A stretch of DNA of 64,000 bases from Owenia fusiformis (taxonomy: Eukaryota > Annelida > Polychaeta > Sabellida > Oweniidae). Of this stretch, positions 1-11,892 are shown one piece after another. The notes below the pieces were generated by a model. The model searched no databases, was not told the origin of the DNA, and was given only the letters and a program-made list of their open reading frames with translations. The position numbers and the translations under genes are program-made. The DNA lies in NCBI GenBank assembly GCA_903813345.2, contig CAIIXF020000011.1:4054571-4118570 (forward strand), written 5' to 3'. Each line of letters begins with the position of its first letter. Within the stretch, counting starts at the first letter, position 1.

Positions 1-1170
1 TCAACTTTGAAAAATATTTGAATCTCGTTGTGTCGTTCGCTACTTCGAAAAATTGAATGAATGATATCTTAAGATGGAATGGATGTTAAATTGTTTGAAA
101 CGTTGCGGAACGACTATTCAGTGATTGACAATGATTTAAAAATATGTGTATGTAATATGTATTATATGATCATATATGATATTTTATTCTGCTGAGTTTG
201 TCTCGCTTAGATAAACAACTGACAAAAAATAATGAAAATGTTAGCATATAGGCAGTTCTTTGTATCACACGGACCAAAAGGTTAAAATATGCATAACTGT
301 TCCTTGATACTTCAGGAACATTTTTAGAATAGTTACATTTAACATAAAATGACATGAAAAATGACAATTTATAAATTTTTGCCCGTTCGTTTAACTGATG
401 CAATGTCCAGTTGTGTACTTCAGTATCCCGTTCCCATTGGTAAGTGAGTATGCCATATATCGCAGGTGAATCTGTCATACACCGCAAGTGAATATGCCAC
501 ATTCGTTAGGGAATATTACATACATTTCTATCGTTTTTCCCGCAGTACAAGTTACACCGATGTGCAAGCCCAATATTTGGTAAATAAAAAATGACGAGAA
601 AAAACACAAAGTCACTGGTTCATCGATCGGATGTTGCGTATATACTGTTAGTATACAGTAGTAAAAAACAAAAACATGTGATGCATTTTAATCCCGTATT
701 TTTATTACAATTTTTATTAAACCCATTTTACATTCCAAGTAATGGTAAGTATAATTGAATGACTTTTCACCAACACCCTGAACTTTTCATATTTATTGTC
801 GGTCACCTATTCGCATTGTGATCCTATTCGGCCTCTTCGTCAAAAACAGTTCATTGTAAATAACAACTCGTAAATTATTTCCGGAGGGGGGGTACTATAT
901 ATTTTCTCATTACACAGGAGTAATAGTGAATATTGACCATGTATTTGTTTTCCTATAATTCCAAAATACATACCCGTATGTATGTTGACTTAAATTGGCC
1001 CATGGGTTTTCATTTTGGGTCAATATACCAATACAAATTAGGGCAAATTCCCCGGGGACGAAATCATGTTCTTTTTTACTCAGGTGCTATTAGAGAGTTC
1101 TATTGAAATTAGGTTGCAATATTTACGGGCGCCCTCTATGGCATTTGAATTAATCTATGCTTTATGTCAA
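1..1170. other. non-coding stretch downstream of EGF-PAN gene
   Basis: AT-rich sequence 3' of the minus-strand EGF-PAN gene. An open frame on the minus strand (170-502) has no recognisable domain and no flanking splice signals that fit. TTTATT motifs near 700-716 and 790 could act as minus-strand AATAAA polyadenylation signals for the upstream gene, but nothing here chooses between them. Confidence 0.4.
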
Positions 1171-2215
1171 TTATAGCTGCCTTTCGGCGTAGCTCCATTC
1201 GGGACCAGCTTCGCAGGGGATTGCTATTGGATTGTTCCCAGAAAACTTCACGGAGAGTTGGCATCGATTGATGGAATCGTTGTAGTCTATGGACCGACAT
1301 ACGAAATCTGCCTCATTCACACAAAGCGCCTTGCAATCGTCTTTAGTAGCGACTGAATCGATACGGCGGTCGTTGTTTTGTTTTATGCATGCTTGGGCGA
1401 TATCCCACCATATCGTTTCTAAAAAATAATGACAAGGCTCAGAATAAACGTTTCATCACCTGGTGAATTATTTCTTGGGTAAAGATTATTTGAAATAGTT
1501 ACAAAGGGTTAATGTAATGCCGGTGAACACATAAAAGTACACCAGCCATGACCATAATCTAACTTTAACACAAACAAAGTCGTATAACCCTTCGCTACCA
1601 TTCTAGTACCATTATCAAAATCCAGAACCATAGCACCAAAGGACATATCTTTCATACTAAAGTCATTACAATACGTGTTGATGAAAAAAATTGATAACCA
1701 ATACTCAAACATTAAAATAGTTGTAAATACTAATATTCATACAAGATGAAGCATTTAGTCTCAAACGAATAAAATAAGGAATTTTAAGGAATATGCTAAC
1801 ATCGATTAAAACATCACAACGACGTGCGATAATCGAAAAATAGCCTGTGAAAATCCGGACAAACGAAGATGGTAAGCAAGAGACTTAATTATGTCTGTCA
1901 TCTCATAAGGTCCGAGGTTTTCCCTCCTTTTGTCTTAAGTATTGAACTGTTCCATTTCACCATATCTTTTTGATTTCACGACATGCTTGAAGATAGACCG
2001 ACAACCTATACATCATTTACAAACATTCATCAACCTGGATGTCGAAGGAAATATTATTAAGCACATCAACGTACCAGCGGTTCCGTTCTCACAATTAATC
2101 CCGAAGAATCCAGCCGCACACTCACACTTGTAGCCGTTATATCTGTCGATGCACCGTCCACCGTTCTGGCAGGGGTCTGAGTCACACTCATCTAATTCTA
2201 CAAGTATTTTTTATT

Positions 2216-2250
<35 letters not shown>

Positions 2251-3098
2251 TTATCATATTCATTTAGTATTACATCAACAGTGTTGGCACTAGATACCCA
2301 TAAAAGGGTATATCAGTGCTAACATTATACAAATAACAAGTAAGCATCACTTACTTTAAATGTATGAAATTGCATTAATTTATGCATCGATCATGGAGAT
2401 GATTTAGGGCATGTTATTTAAAATGTCAACGAGGCAAGTAGGTTCACAGACAATTTCAGATAATTATATCTTGGATTATAAATTTCCCCTGATGACACTG
2501 AAATTTACCTACTTGAATTTAATTAAACACTTACCAAGCACTCTCGTTAATTCCGCAATTGCATCTTTTGTGTCATTGCAACACGATTCAATGCTATTCT
2601 GCGTGCCATTGAAATATGATGCGATGTCCGTCTTGATGTCAGCGATGTCTTCCCTTATAAGATCTAAGAACTCTGAAATGAAGAAGTTTATTTTAACAAA
2701 TGCATTCGGGATGCCCACAAATCATACTTACAGTAACATTTAGTTCACAGTCGTATTTTAAGATGCTGCATATAATCATAACAAGAAATAACGAGAGAAG
2801 ACTAAAATTGAAACCGGTAGTGATGAATTACTGCTTTTCTTATTTTCTGTCACCATCTATTTTAACAGTGTTAATCTAGCAAGTGTTATTTCGTTTGTTA
2901 GGAATTTTTTACTCCTTTGGTTCAATTCTTAATTTAAATACAAGTTAAATTAATTTTCAGAATCCGAGGGTCTTAGAAGTTTATAAAAACATTCCTACCT
3001 TCCTTTGAACTCTTTGAGCTCTTCGATTTTTTCGATTCACTGCTTGAAATGCAGCAACTGATGAGGACCAGCAATACCATCACCTTTAAAAGATTCAT
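1171..3098 (-). CDS. secreted EGF and PAN/Apple domain protein (four coding exons)
   Basis: The coding exons on the minus strand are 3098-2999, 2672-2535, 2197-2075 and 1418-1171. All three introns are phase 1 with GT and AG ends, giving 202 residues. Residues 1 to about 19 ([19 protein letters not shown]) form a signal peptide, followed by a Ser/Lys-rich linker. Exon 2 is a short helical, coiled-coil-like segment with a CC pair and NGT and NDT glycosylation sites. Exon 3 is one complete EGF domain opening with [13 protein letters not shown], with six cysteines and the D-E plus later D-Y residues typical of calcium-binding EGF. Exon 4 is a PAN/Apple-like domain ([24 protein letters not shown]) ending in TAA. 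The protein is probably extracellular and binds protein or carbohydrate partners. That role is inferred from the domains; I do not recognise a named orthologue. The EGF exon is symmetric, so skipping it would keep the frame. Confidence 0.85.
2206..2340 (-). repeat. LINE-like 3' tail with (TTTA)n inside intron 2 of the EGF-PAN gene
   Basis: On the plus strand a TTTA run (about 2206-2252) is followed by a stem-loop: GTTGGCACTAGATACCC pairs with GGGTATATCAGTGCTAAC (2281-2325). On the minus strand this reads as a hairpin followed by (TAAA)n, the usual 3' end of CR1/L2-like LINEs. The same layout, with a different hairpin, occurs at the right edge of the window. No coding part is left. The tail lies within about ten bases of the splice acceptor at 2198. 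Confidence 0.6.
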
Positions 3099-3579
3099 CT
3101 TGGTCGACTGGAAAAAATATTGCAACTACAATAATTCGTTTAGGATGGGGCTAACTCATATGTACTTCATGTCTAAGCGGAGTCGTTTTCGTTTTCAAAG
3201 TGCGATATACTCCACTTGTTGATTTCCAGCAATTTAATTTTCCATGATATTATACTTTTAGTACCCTCATTGAAGGATAAAAAGAACATCCTATGACTTT
3301 GTGGAATTTTATTTTAGTCTACGAGGTGATATTTATATCTGCATACGTTTGCTTCTCTATTTCAGATATCAATATCACTTCTTAGATAAAAATGATATTC
3401 CTCAAGTCATAGGATATCCTATAATTATGATATAAAAATAGTAATTTTATTTTATGAATGAAATTTTGTAATTTCATACATTTCCGAACGTATAAACAAT
3501 ATTTTTGGAATATTGCTTGAAGTTAAATCAAATATTGAACAAATAGAAGTATAGGATATCAATAAATAATTGTTCTTAC

Positions 3580-3650
3580 CTTTCCAGGTTTGTTGTCAGC
3601 TCCCTAGATGTAGTTGTCTTCGTTGACTTTCACGCCACAATGCCGTTAAA
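3580..3650 (-). other. probable 5'UTR exon of the EGF-PAN gene
   Basis: A good donor, AAAG|GTAAGAAC, lies on the minus strand with its exon end at 3580. A matching acceptor, TTTTTTCCAG, lies just upstream of the start codon (exon start 3107, ATG at 3098-3096). An intron of about 470 bp would therefore split the leader. The transcription start is not resolved, so the upper limit given is nominal. Confidence 0.4.
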
Positions 3651-3954
3651 ATACTGTCGCTGTGTGCATGCATGCTTACTAAATATCAGAAGGTTATTTT
3701 CTCCAGCGCATAACCACTGCACTCCTCCAGCTGTCATAGCGTAGTAATACAGGTCAGTTCATTTACATAAACATATATTTCAGGGGTGTTTTCAAAATGT
3801 CGCAATTTATCACCTAAATTCCAGTGTCTTCCCCTTTCCTATAACATATAACTATTGCCTCCTTTCCTGTCATAATTTTGCCAAAAATATAAGCAATGTG
3901 GATTGCTATAAATCTCGTATAAAGATATACTAGAACCCTCACTTGGGGAGTCAA

Positions 3955-4040
3955 GCAAGTTGACAAGGGTCTGAGTTAACAAGGGTCCGAGTTGACTGCT
4001 GTCCGAGTTAACTATAGGGTCCGAGTTGACCAGATACCAT
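3955..4040. repeat. short minisatellite, GGGTCCGAGTTGAC motif
   Basis: About four degenerate copies of an 18-20 bp unit around GGGTCYGAGTTRAC lie in tandem. Confidence 0.6.
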
Positions 4041-4149
4041 CCCGGTAGACATTAGTAGTCATCGAAACCCCAGAACATCCAGAAATGTGTTGACATTGCT
4101 ATATATTGATAAAATTGTTTCGTCTGTGGAAATCGAGAAACTGTTCAAA

Positions 4150-5060
4150 AACATATAGACGTGTCGCAAAAAGGTCGCGCACGCATTTTTACACATTTTT
4201 GCTTTTTAACACCACAGAATGTGACGTTTTTGAGAAAAATGTACACATATGGAAATCCTTTCGTCCTCCACATTTGCCTCTATATCTCAAAATGTTTAAG
4301 GCGAATAACTCTGATATCGTATATGTATTAACAATGGGACAGGAGCATCATAAAACACGAATCAATTGATATTTTAGGTGAAATAAATATACATGTCACT
4401 GTGCTTGAAAATAGGCGAATGGCGTAAATTAGCCCTATTTTAATGAATTTTGAAAACTTTTCCACCTTCCACTTTTCCACATACAACAGAAAACACATAC
4501 TTTAACGAACAAAATCAACTATTTATTAATAAACTAGGGTTTAAGAGCAAAATAATCATGTATGATTTATTAAAAATTGATCTCGTACTTTTGTTTAATG
4601 TACACCTGAAAAGTTGAAGGTAACAAAAATGTGCAAAAACAGTCGCTGTCAACAGATTCTATTTTCAAAGTCTATGACGTCACAATATGGGACGCTTACT
4701 GAAATGCATCCTTTGAAATAAAACTTCCATCTACCTTTATCAAGACGAAAAATAAGTATTAATAGTCATATATTGTTTGAGTTATGAGCGTTTAAAGACG
4801 AAAAATAATTCAAAATGTAACGTGTCAACAGGGGATATTTGCCAGATGTTTTGGTAAAAAAACCTCTTTTTTAAAAAAGAACGCGCAAGAATCGTGAACG
4901 AAGTGTAGTTGATCTAAAAACTTCATCAAAACAGCTTTAAAATGATATATAAAAATTAGAATATTGTCTTATAATCCGGGGAATCAACGTTACATTCACG
5001 CGATACCCTTAAAAAACAAATGCGCCACCTTTTTGCGACACGTCATATGCGTATAAAAAA
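4150..5060. repeat. inverted-repeat element, arms about 40 bp
   Basis: ACGTGTCGCAAAAAGG at about 4160-4175 is matched in reverse complement by CCTTTTTGCGACACGT at 5028-5043, and the flanks stay similar (CATAT...GACGTGTCGC; GCGCA...CATTTTT). About 0.85 kb of non-coding sequence lies between. This suggests a small non-autonomous DNA element or part of one. Its ends and target duplication are unclear. Confidence 0.4.
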
Positions 5061-5227
5061 TACGCCGGTTACAAAATAGTTTTTTAAGAAAATCGCAAAC
5101 TCTCTCAATGTGTCTAAACACTTTTCGGCTATAGTTTTGCATGATACTACTATGCATTAAAAATTTGCATGCATTATGAATTTCTTGGGCTGATTTCTAT
5201 GAAACAAAATAAATGCATATAAAATGA

Positions 5228-5276
5228 CTGGTTTAAGAAAAACGCATGTTCAAAAAATCCACCATATCGATACCAC
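5228..5276 (+). repeat. dispersed 49-bp motif, copy 1
   Basis: It starts CTGGTTTAAG and ends CCATATCGATACCAC. A second copy with several mismatches lies in the same orientation at 12317-12365. Surrounding sequence does not match, so this may be a shared terminus or tail of a repeat family. Confidence 0.5.
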
Positions 5277-6692
5277 TCCTTTGATTTTTTTTATTTAACT
5301 TATGCTTATAAAAGGACCCCTGTTCAACTTCGCCATTACTTACTAAAGCTCCAAGGGATTTTTGCTCTTGTAAAAACAAATCAAGGACTGTCTATAATAC
5401 TACTTCAAAGCAAGGGTTCTGCAACAGGACATTAAACCTTAATGAATCGTCTTTGGATATTTTTGGTTGACACTACATTATCTTTCAAAAACAAAAAAAA
5501 ATGAAACTCTGTGGGTTCATGTCTGGGCTATTGAAGGCCTTTTTTATTCCCGACCTTCTGACGATGATTCGATTATCGACTACACTGGAGGCTCTGGTTT
5601 GAGGTGTTGGGCGTGGCTCCGTCCTATTAAAACCACTAATGGTCCCTATGAACACATTGTCTAAGATCTAAGGCTCTGTAAAACTTAGTGAGCAATTAGT
5701 AATTGGCCGTGGAAACCGACGATGGTAAAAGACAATGACCTGGTCATTCCTATCACAATGCATATCGTAAACGACGGATGCTAGCAAGATAAAAAAGATA
5801 GATCATATATTCACTTATTCCAAATGATTGTCTTTATGTCTTTATGAACACAGCGTTTTATTCATCATTTCGGTCCTTATAACTAATGGGTAGGGCTTGG
5901 TAATGTGAGAGGATCATGTTCTTTTCCTACACACTCACGACTCACGCAGCAGAAGAACACTTCAAACATATTTTCTGTATCTTTTAATTCATGAACTATT
6001 CACATATTGCTAAGGCGCATTCAACAACCAGATAGTGCAAAATTATATACATTCCGACCCTTTGAAAGCAAGAGCCTTGATGAGAGAATCAGATATATCG
6101 AGCAGTCAAAACAATTTTTTTCAATTTTAGAGTATTTTTGGTCATTCCTTGTCATGTCTATTTTCTAAAAATCACAAAATGCATACTTTATTCCAGGAAA
6201 ACTAATTTGCTTTTTACAACAATGTATTATTTTTCTATAACAATGGTTACCATTCTTATTATTTGGGAGAACTTAAACATTTTCACCCATTTTGCACTTC
6301 GAATCATTAATAACTTCACCAATTTATAACATATGTTTATACATAATCAGATTCTGCCTTCAAGAATAGCAGACGTTTAGATTTATAAAGTGCATACAGT
6401 GCAAATCAATAATTTTAGGTTGGTTTTGACAGATGACACAAATCGGTTTTTATTTGTGATTAAAATTAAAAAACAACTTCAAAGTGAGCTATTAGACTAT
6501 TTGATCGTTCTGTCATTGCGACGTGGTAACTTTCCATTACGATTGACTGTTATTATCACGAGGACAAGGCCTGTTGTCAGGGTTTTTGTACTAGAAGTTT
6601 AGAAAGCTTAATTTCGAGGACTCTGGTATTTATTTTATACTGTTTTATATAAATGGCTTAGTGTCACGGGATTTGTCAGAAGTACTCGAAGG

Positions 6693-6985
6693 CAAAAACC
6701 GCTTTTACAAACTGGCTTCTTACGTACCACAGAAGCCGGCTTCTGGAGTCACCAAGAAGCCGGCTTTTAAAAGCCGGCTTCTGAAGGACAACAGAAGCCG
6801 GCTTCTGGAGTCACAAAGAAGCCGGCTTTTACAAACTGGCTTCTTACGTACTACAGAAGCCGGCTTCTACAGTCAACAAGAAGCCGGCTTTTAAAAACCG
6901 GCTTCTGAAGGACAACAGAAGCCGGCTTCTGGAGTCACCAAGAAGCCGGCTTTTAAAACTGGCTTCTTACTTACTGACGTACTGC
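6693..6985. repeat. left palindromic array (AGAAGCCGGCTTCT modules)
   Basis: About eight or nine copies of AGAAGCCGGCTTCT-like palindromes alternate with CTTTTAAAA-type linkers. A larger period of about 130 bp is also visible: the segment CTTTTACAAACTGGCTTCTT is repeated. Confidence 0.8.
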
Positions 6986-8013
6986 AGAAGATGGCTTTTG
7001 AATAGAGTTTAAATTGTCATATTTCTTCAAAACTATACGGGTAAATTGAATTCTAAGCATGGATATCGATGAATTTGATCACGTTCATCAATTCCAAAAA
7101 TATCATGCATTGTATTTCTGTTTAATAAAAACGTACCGCTCATTTTTCAAAACTGGCTCCAATTTGGAGCCAGTTTTCAAATCAGCTCGCACCATTAAAC
7201 ACAAGTTATTAACGGACAATCTAGCCACTGGGAATCCCGAGATACTGTCTCCCGATCATTTTGATGTGGATTATGCATCTTATTCTCGTATAATCTGCAA
7301 TTATAACATAATTCAAGATTTTTTGCAAAAAGTCATTTCAAGTCAAAACTATAAGAGAAAATTGAAGTCTAAGTAAAAATATCGATGAATTAGATCACGT
7401 TCACTAAATCAGAACAGATTATGCATTGCATTTCCGTTAAATAAAAACGCACCGCTCATTTTTCAAAACTGGCGCCAACTTTGAGCCAGTTTACAAATCA
7501 GCTCGCTCTATCTTACACAAGCTATGTAGGAACAATCTAGCAACTGGGAATCACGGGATACTGTCTCACGATCATTTCTATGTGCATAATGCATCTTATT
7601 CTCGTATAATTTGCATGAAAATGAGAAAAAACTGAAAAATACGTAAAATTGTAACTTATTTCAAGAATTTTTGCAAAAAGTCATTTCAAGCCAAAACTAT
7701 GAGAGAAAATTGAATTCTAAGTAAAAATATCGATGAATTAGATCATGTTCACTAAATCAGAACAGATTATGCATCGCATTTCCGTTTAATAAAAACGCAC
7801 CGCTCATTTTTCAAAACTGGCTCCAACTTGGAGCTATGTAGGGGCAATCTAGCAACTGGGAATCACAGGATACTGTTTCATGATAATTGTTATGTGCATT
7901 ATGCAATCTTATTCTCGTATAATTTGCATGAAAATGAGAAAAAACAAGCACAGATATCGATGAATAAGATCACATTCATTAAATCAGAATAGATTATGCA
8001 TTGCATTTCCGTT

Positions 8014-8094
8014 AAATAAAAACGCACCGCTCATTTTTCAAAACTGGCTCCAACTTGGAGCCAGTTTTGTAAAATGAGCGGTGCGTTTTTATTT
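8014..8094. repeat. 81-bp near-perfect palindrome at the foldback centre
   Basis: The centre is the C at 8054 in GGCTCCAACTTGGAGCC. The arms run outward through CAAAAC and ATGAGCGGTGCG to the A/T-rich flanks with a single mismatch. Unit orientation reverses here. Confidence 0.85.
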
Positions 8095-8848
8095 TTCTCT
8101 CATAGTTCTGGCTTGAAATGACTTTTTGCAAAAAATCTTTAAATATATTACAATTTTATGTATTTTTCAGTTTTTCTCATTTTCATGCAAATTATTCGAG
8201 AATAACATGCATAATGCCCATACAAATAATCGTGAGATAGTATTTCGTGATTCCCAGTTACCAGATTGTACCTACATAGCATTTGTCATATGAGGCGAGC
8301 TGATTTGCAAACTGGCTCCAAGTTGGAGCCAGTTTTGAAAAGTGAGCGGTGCGTTTTTATTAAACGGAAATGCAATGCATAATCTATTCTGATTTAATGA
8401 ATGTGATCTTATTCATCGATATCTGTGCTTGTTTTTTCTCATTTTCATGCAAATTATACGAGAATAAGATTGCATAATGCACATAACAATTATCATGAAA
8501 CAGTATCCTGTGATTCCCAGTTGCTAGATTGCCCCTACATAGCTTGTGTAAGATGGAGCGAGCTGATTTGCAAACTGGCTCCAAGTTGGAGCCAGTTTTG
8601 TAAAATGAGCGATGCGTTTTTATCAAACAGAAATGCAATGCATAATCTACTCTTATTTAACGAACATGATTTAATTCATCGATATTTTTACTTAGAATTC
8701 AATTTCCCCCATAGTTTTGGTTTGAAATTACTTTTTGCAAGAAATCCTGCAATATGTTACAATTTTACTTATTTTCATTTTTTTCTCATTTCCATGCTAA
8801 TTATACGAGAATAAGATGCATAATGCACAACAAAATGATTGAGAGGGA

Positions 8849-8985
8849 GAATCTGGCTTTTAAAACTGGCTTCTTGGTAACTGCAGAAGCCGGCTTCTGT
8901 AAGTCATTCGAAGCCGGTTTTTAAAAGCCGGCTTCTTGGTGACCCCAGAAGCCGGCTTCTGATGTACTGTAGAAGCCGGCTTTAA
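8849..8985. repeat. right palindromic array (AGAAGCCGGCTTCT modules)
   Basis: About five palindromic modules, in reverse-complement order relative to the left array. GGTCACCAAGAAGCCGG is common to both when the right side is read on the minus strand. Confidence 0.75.
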
Positions 8986-9027
8986 AAGCAATATGACACC
9001 ATTCGATTGAAAAACTGCTGTTTGCGT

Positions 9028-10670
9028 GTGGAGTTAAATCGACACCAGGGGTGTCATGAACAACCAGAAAACTATTCACTTTGGATGTCCAAAATCAGGA
9101 AAATGTTGGGAAATCTGGACTTTGGCACGGTCAAAATAGGTACATTTATACAGGTTTAGTGCATAATTCATTTATGATACTTATATATTTTCATCTAGAA
9201 AACAGCAAATCCAAGGAGTAGCAAATCCAACCGAACAAAACATGGTTTGATAAAAAGTGGTATATCTTGAAAATCTCTGTTAAAAACAGAGCACCTATGT
9301 CCCTAGGTATAAGCATATAAAATTTGAACCAAATCTGTCCACTGGTATTTCAGTTAATGAAGATTATGTTTTTTTATGAAAAGTAGCTATTTCAGCTGCT
9401 ATCTTGAGGAGGGCTCCATTATCTCTATGCATCAGTGTATAAAATTTGAACCAAATCAGTCTACTGGTGTATGATCATCAACGATTATGATTTTCTACAA
9501 AAAATGGCAACTATTTTAAAATTAAGCATCCATCTTGCAGATTCCTTATCAAGCAGAGCTCCTGAGTCCCTGGCATAAGCATTTGAACTTTGAAAAAAGG
9601 CTGTCTACCGAAATTTGAGTTTTCAAAGAAATTCAGCTGCCATCTTACAAATTCCTTATCAAGCAGAGCATCTGTGTCCCTAGACATTAGCATATGAAAT
9701 TTGAAAAAATATATCTACTGGTATTTGAGTTATCAAAGATTACATTCTTTTACAAAAAATGCCGGCCTTTTTGAAAGTGAAATGCAATCTAAAATATTCC
9801 TTATCGAGCAGAACGAAATCCGTCTACTGGTATTTGAGTTATCAAATATTACGTTTTTTACGTAAAATGGCAACCATTTTGAAATTCAGCAGTCATCTTG
9901 AAAATGTTTTCTTGAGCAAACCTCCTTTGTCCCTAGGTATCAGCATATACCATTTGGACTAAATCCGTCTACTGGTATTTTAGTTATCAAAGATTAAGTT
10001 TTTCTACGAAAATTGGGGACCATTTTGAAATTTAGCAGCCATCTTGAAAATGTCTTCTCGAGAAAAGTTCCTTTGTTCCAAAGTATCAGCATATAAAATT
10101 TGAACGAAATCCGTCTACTGGTACTGATTATTTAAGATTACGAAAAATGACAGCAATTTTAAAATTGAGCGGCCATTTAAAAAAATTATTCTTGAACAAA
10201 GCTCCTTTTCCATAGGCATCTGCATATAGAATTTGAACCAAATCTCTAAACTCATATTCGAGTTATCAAGATTACATTATTTTACGAAAAATGACATCCA
10301 TTTTGAATTGAGCAGCTCGAGAATTCCTTCTCAAACAGAGGTTCTACCCCCATAAGGCATATGCCTATACAATTTGAATCGAACCCCTCAACCGGAATTT
10401 GAGTTATCGCTCAGACAAGCGGACGGACCTACAAACAGACGGACGAACGGACGGACGGCTTTCCTACACCTCCCTCGAACTTCGTTCGGCGGGATGATAA
10501 ACTATCAATTGTGTTTTACTTATAAATTATATTTATGATGATTCAGTGAAGCATATTGAGTGCAGCTGTGACTGGAATATGAAGGGAAATTCTGGAATTT
10601 TCATTTTTTGAGTTCCGATCGCTTATGATACCCCTGGTGCCAATGTTAGCCTCTAACTACACACGATAGA
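9028..10670. mobile_element. tandem-filled element with CACCAGGGGT inverted ends
   Basis: CACCAGGGGTGTCATGA near 9042 has an inverted counterpart, TATGATACCCCTGGTGCC, near 10628-10645. Adjoining GTGTGGAGTTA and TAACTACACAC motifs are also related by inversion. Between them lies the degenerate array at 9230-10425 and a GGAC-rich tail. No protein is encoded. The class is uncertain. Confidence 0.45.
9230..10425 (+). repeat. degenerate tandem array, period about 120-140 bp
   Basis: About nine copies of a unit contain AATTTGAACCAAATC, then CCGTCTACTGGTATTTGAG, then TTATCAAAGATTA, then TTTACGAAAAATGGCAG, then CCTTATCGAGCAGAGCTCC and a CCCTAGGCATAAGCAT module. Copies are strongly diverged. The array ends in a GGACGGAC/CAGACGGAC run (10420-10465) and a CCTCGAACTTCGTTCGGCGGG hairpin, a tail type seen in many marine invertebrate repeats. 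Confidence 0.7.
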
Positions 10671-10689
10671 AAACAATCGGATAGTGTTA

Positions 10690-11892
10690 ACATGTTAAGA
10701 AATAATTTATATTTAAAATGATATATACTATATGACATGGTTTATCATAAATCATGTAAATCATTCATCTTTAAACGTGGGTATCATTTTTTGGCACACC
10801 CTGTACAATATGGACAATTTTAACCATATTCCATTGTTTCATATCACTTAAGATATGTCAGTTATATCAACCATTGAGACAAATCTCATTTGACCGATTG
10901 TTGTAGAAGTATTGTCAATTTGAAATAATATACAATTTTAAAAGCGTTGTGACCCATAAAAACAAAGTAGCATTTTGTTTTTAGATGGTAATTCTCCAAG
11001 TAGGTAGCATTCAATTTCGATATTTCATAGTCTTTTGTGATTTTAGAGGCCTAGGTATCTGATGTATTTGGAGTCCATTACACAATAGTATTCATTAATA
11101 ACAATTCATTAATCAAATTCTCACTACTATTTCTCCAAGGTTCACAATGACTAAACGGTTTATCTTTAACAATCAATATTTTATTACAAAGTGTATTTTG
11201 AAATTTGAATATAAAATTAAATGAGATTAGTGTCACAATGTCTTAAGACAGCGCGAATAACATTATTTCTACAAAACTAAAAAAGATAGATTATTATCAT
11301 GGTAACCTCTTATGCAGGTTTTTCGTGTTTTTCTAATATCTAGGAATTAATTGCTGCATGAATTTCTTCAAACCGCGAAACGAAAAGAAAGTTAAATTGA
11401 ACGCGTGATCCAAAATAAAAGTTCCGGTCGTTAGCTAGTTTTACACGAGCAGGTGGACTTGGTGCTAGACTGTTTGAGCTTAGACAATCGTTGTTACTGT
11501 CAAAGTTAGTCCAAAAAACACATACTTCGCTTTGAGAGGATAAATACACAGATCATAGTGTCGTCTTTCTGTCTGTCTAGCACCTATGTTTCACGTTAAA
11601 CGTTTCATGTCACCAAAGTGCGCTGATCAAGCCTAATTGCACATACAAAGAATAGGTATCGATATGCTGAACTACCTGTAAATTCAACAATATTTTTCTC
11701 TAAACCAATTATTGAAAACATTCTGTAAAAAACATGGTCCTTTATGTAATGTTGACTGATTGACAACAATTTAATGCGAAAATTATTTATAAATATTTCT
11801 TATTCATTTTTTGTAACATTTTTGTTTTTTAGTGCAATTATTTTTTGTTCCTTTCTACCAATTCTTGAGAATGAAATATAATGACTTTCCGA
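10690..11892. other. non-coding stretch
   Basis: AT-rich sequence; I see no gene, RNA or clear repeat. Confidence 0.4.

Larger units (their letters stand above)
3700..6690. other. intergenic, repeat-bearing stretch
   Basis: No gene is recognisable. The stretch holds a short minisatellite (3955-4040), an inverted repeat with arms near 4150-4190 and 5010-5055, and one copy of a dispersed 49-bp motif (5228-5276), listed separately. Small open frames here have no recognisable content. Confidence 0.5.
6693..8992. mobile_element. hairpin-rich foldback element, 2.3 kb
   Basis: Both ends are arrays of the 14-bp perfect palindrome AGAAGCCGGCTTCT and variants, separated by short spacers such as GGAGTCACCA. 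The right-hand array is the reverse complement of the left. Between them are unit repeats of about 230-345 bp: direct copies start near 7059, 7378, 7721 and 7952, then the orientation flips at about 8054 and inverted copies follow to about 8840. Each unit carries its own hairpin, GGCTCCAACTTGGAGCC with flanks. There is no coding content; the open frames inside simply follow the repeats. The layout recalls foldback transposons with modular terminal repeats. No clear target duplication was found. Confidence 0.7.

Noticed and set aside
170-502. 110-codon open frame on the minus strand
   Set aside because: No domain, no fitting splice sites and AT-rich low-information composition.
1509-1712. 67-codon minus-strand open frame inside the EGF-PAN gene
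   Set aside because: It lies between the EGF and PAN exons, whose phases join perfectly without it; treated as intron.
7059-8814. Open frames in the foldback element (7059-7376 plus, 8384-8638 minus, 8425-8814 plus)
   Set aside because: They are by-products of the repeated, inverted units and resemble one another only because the DNA repeats.
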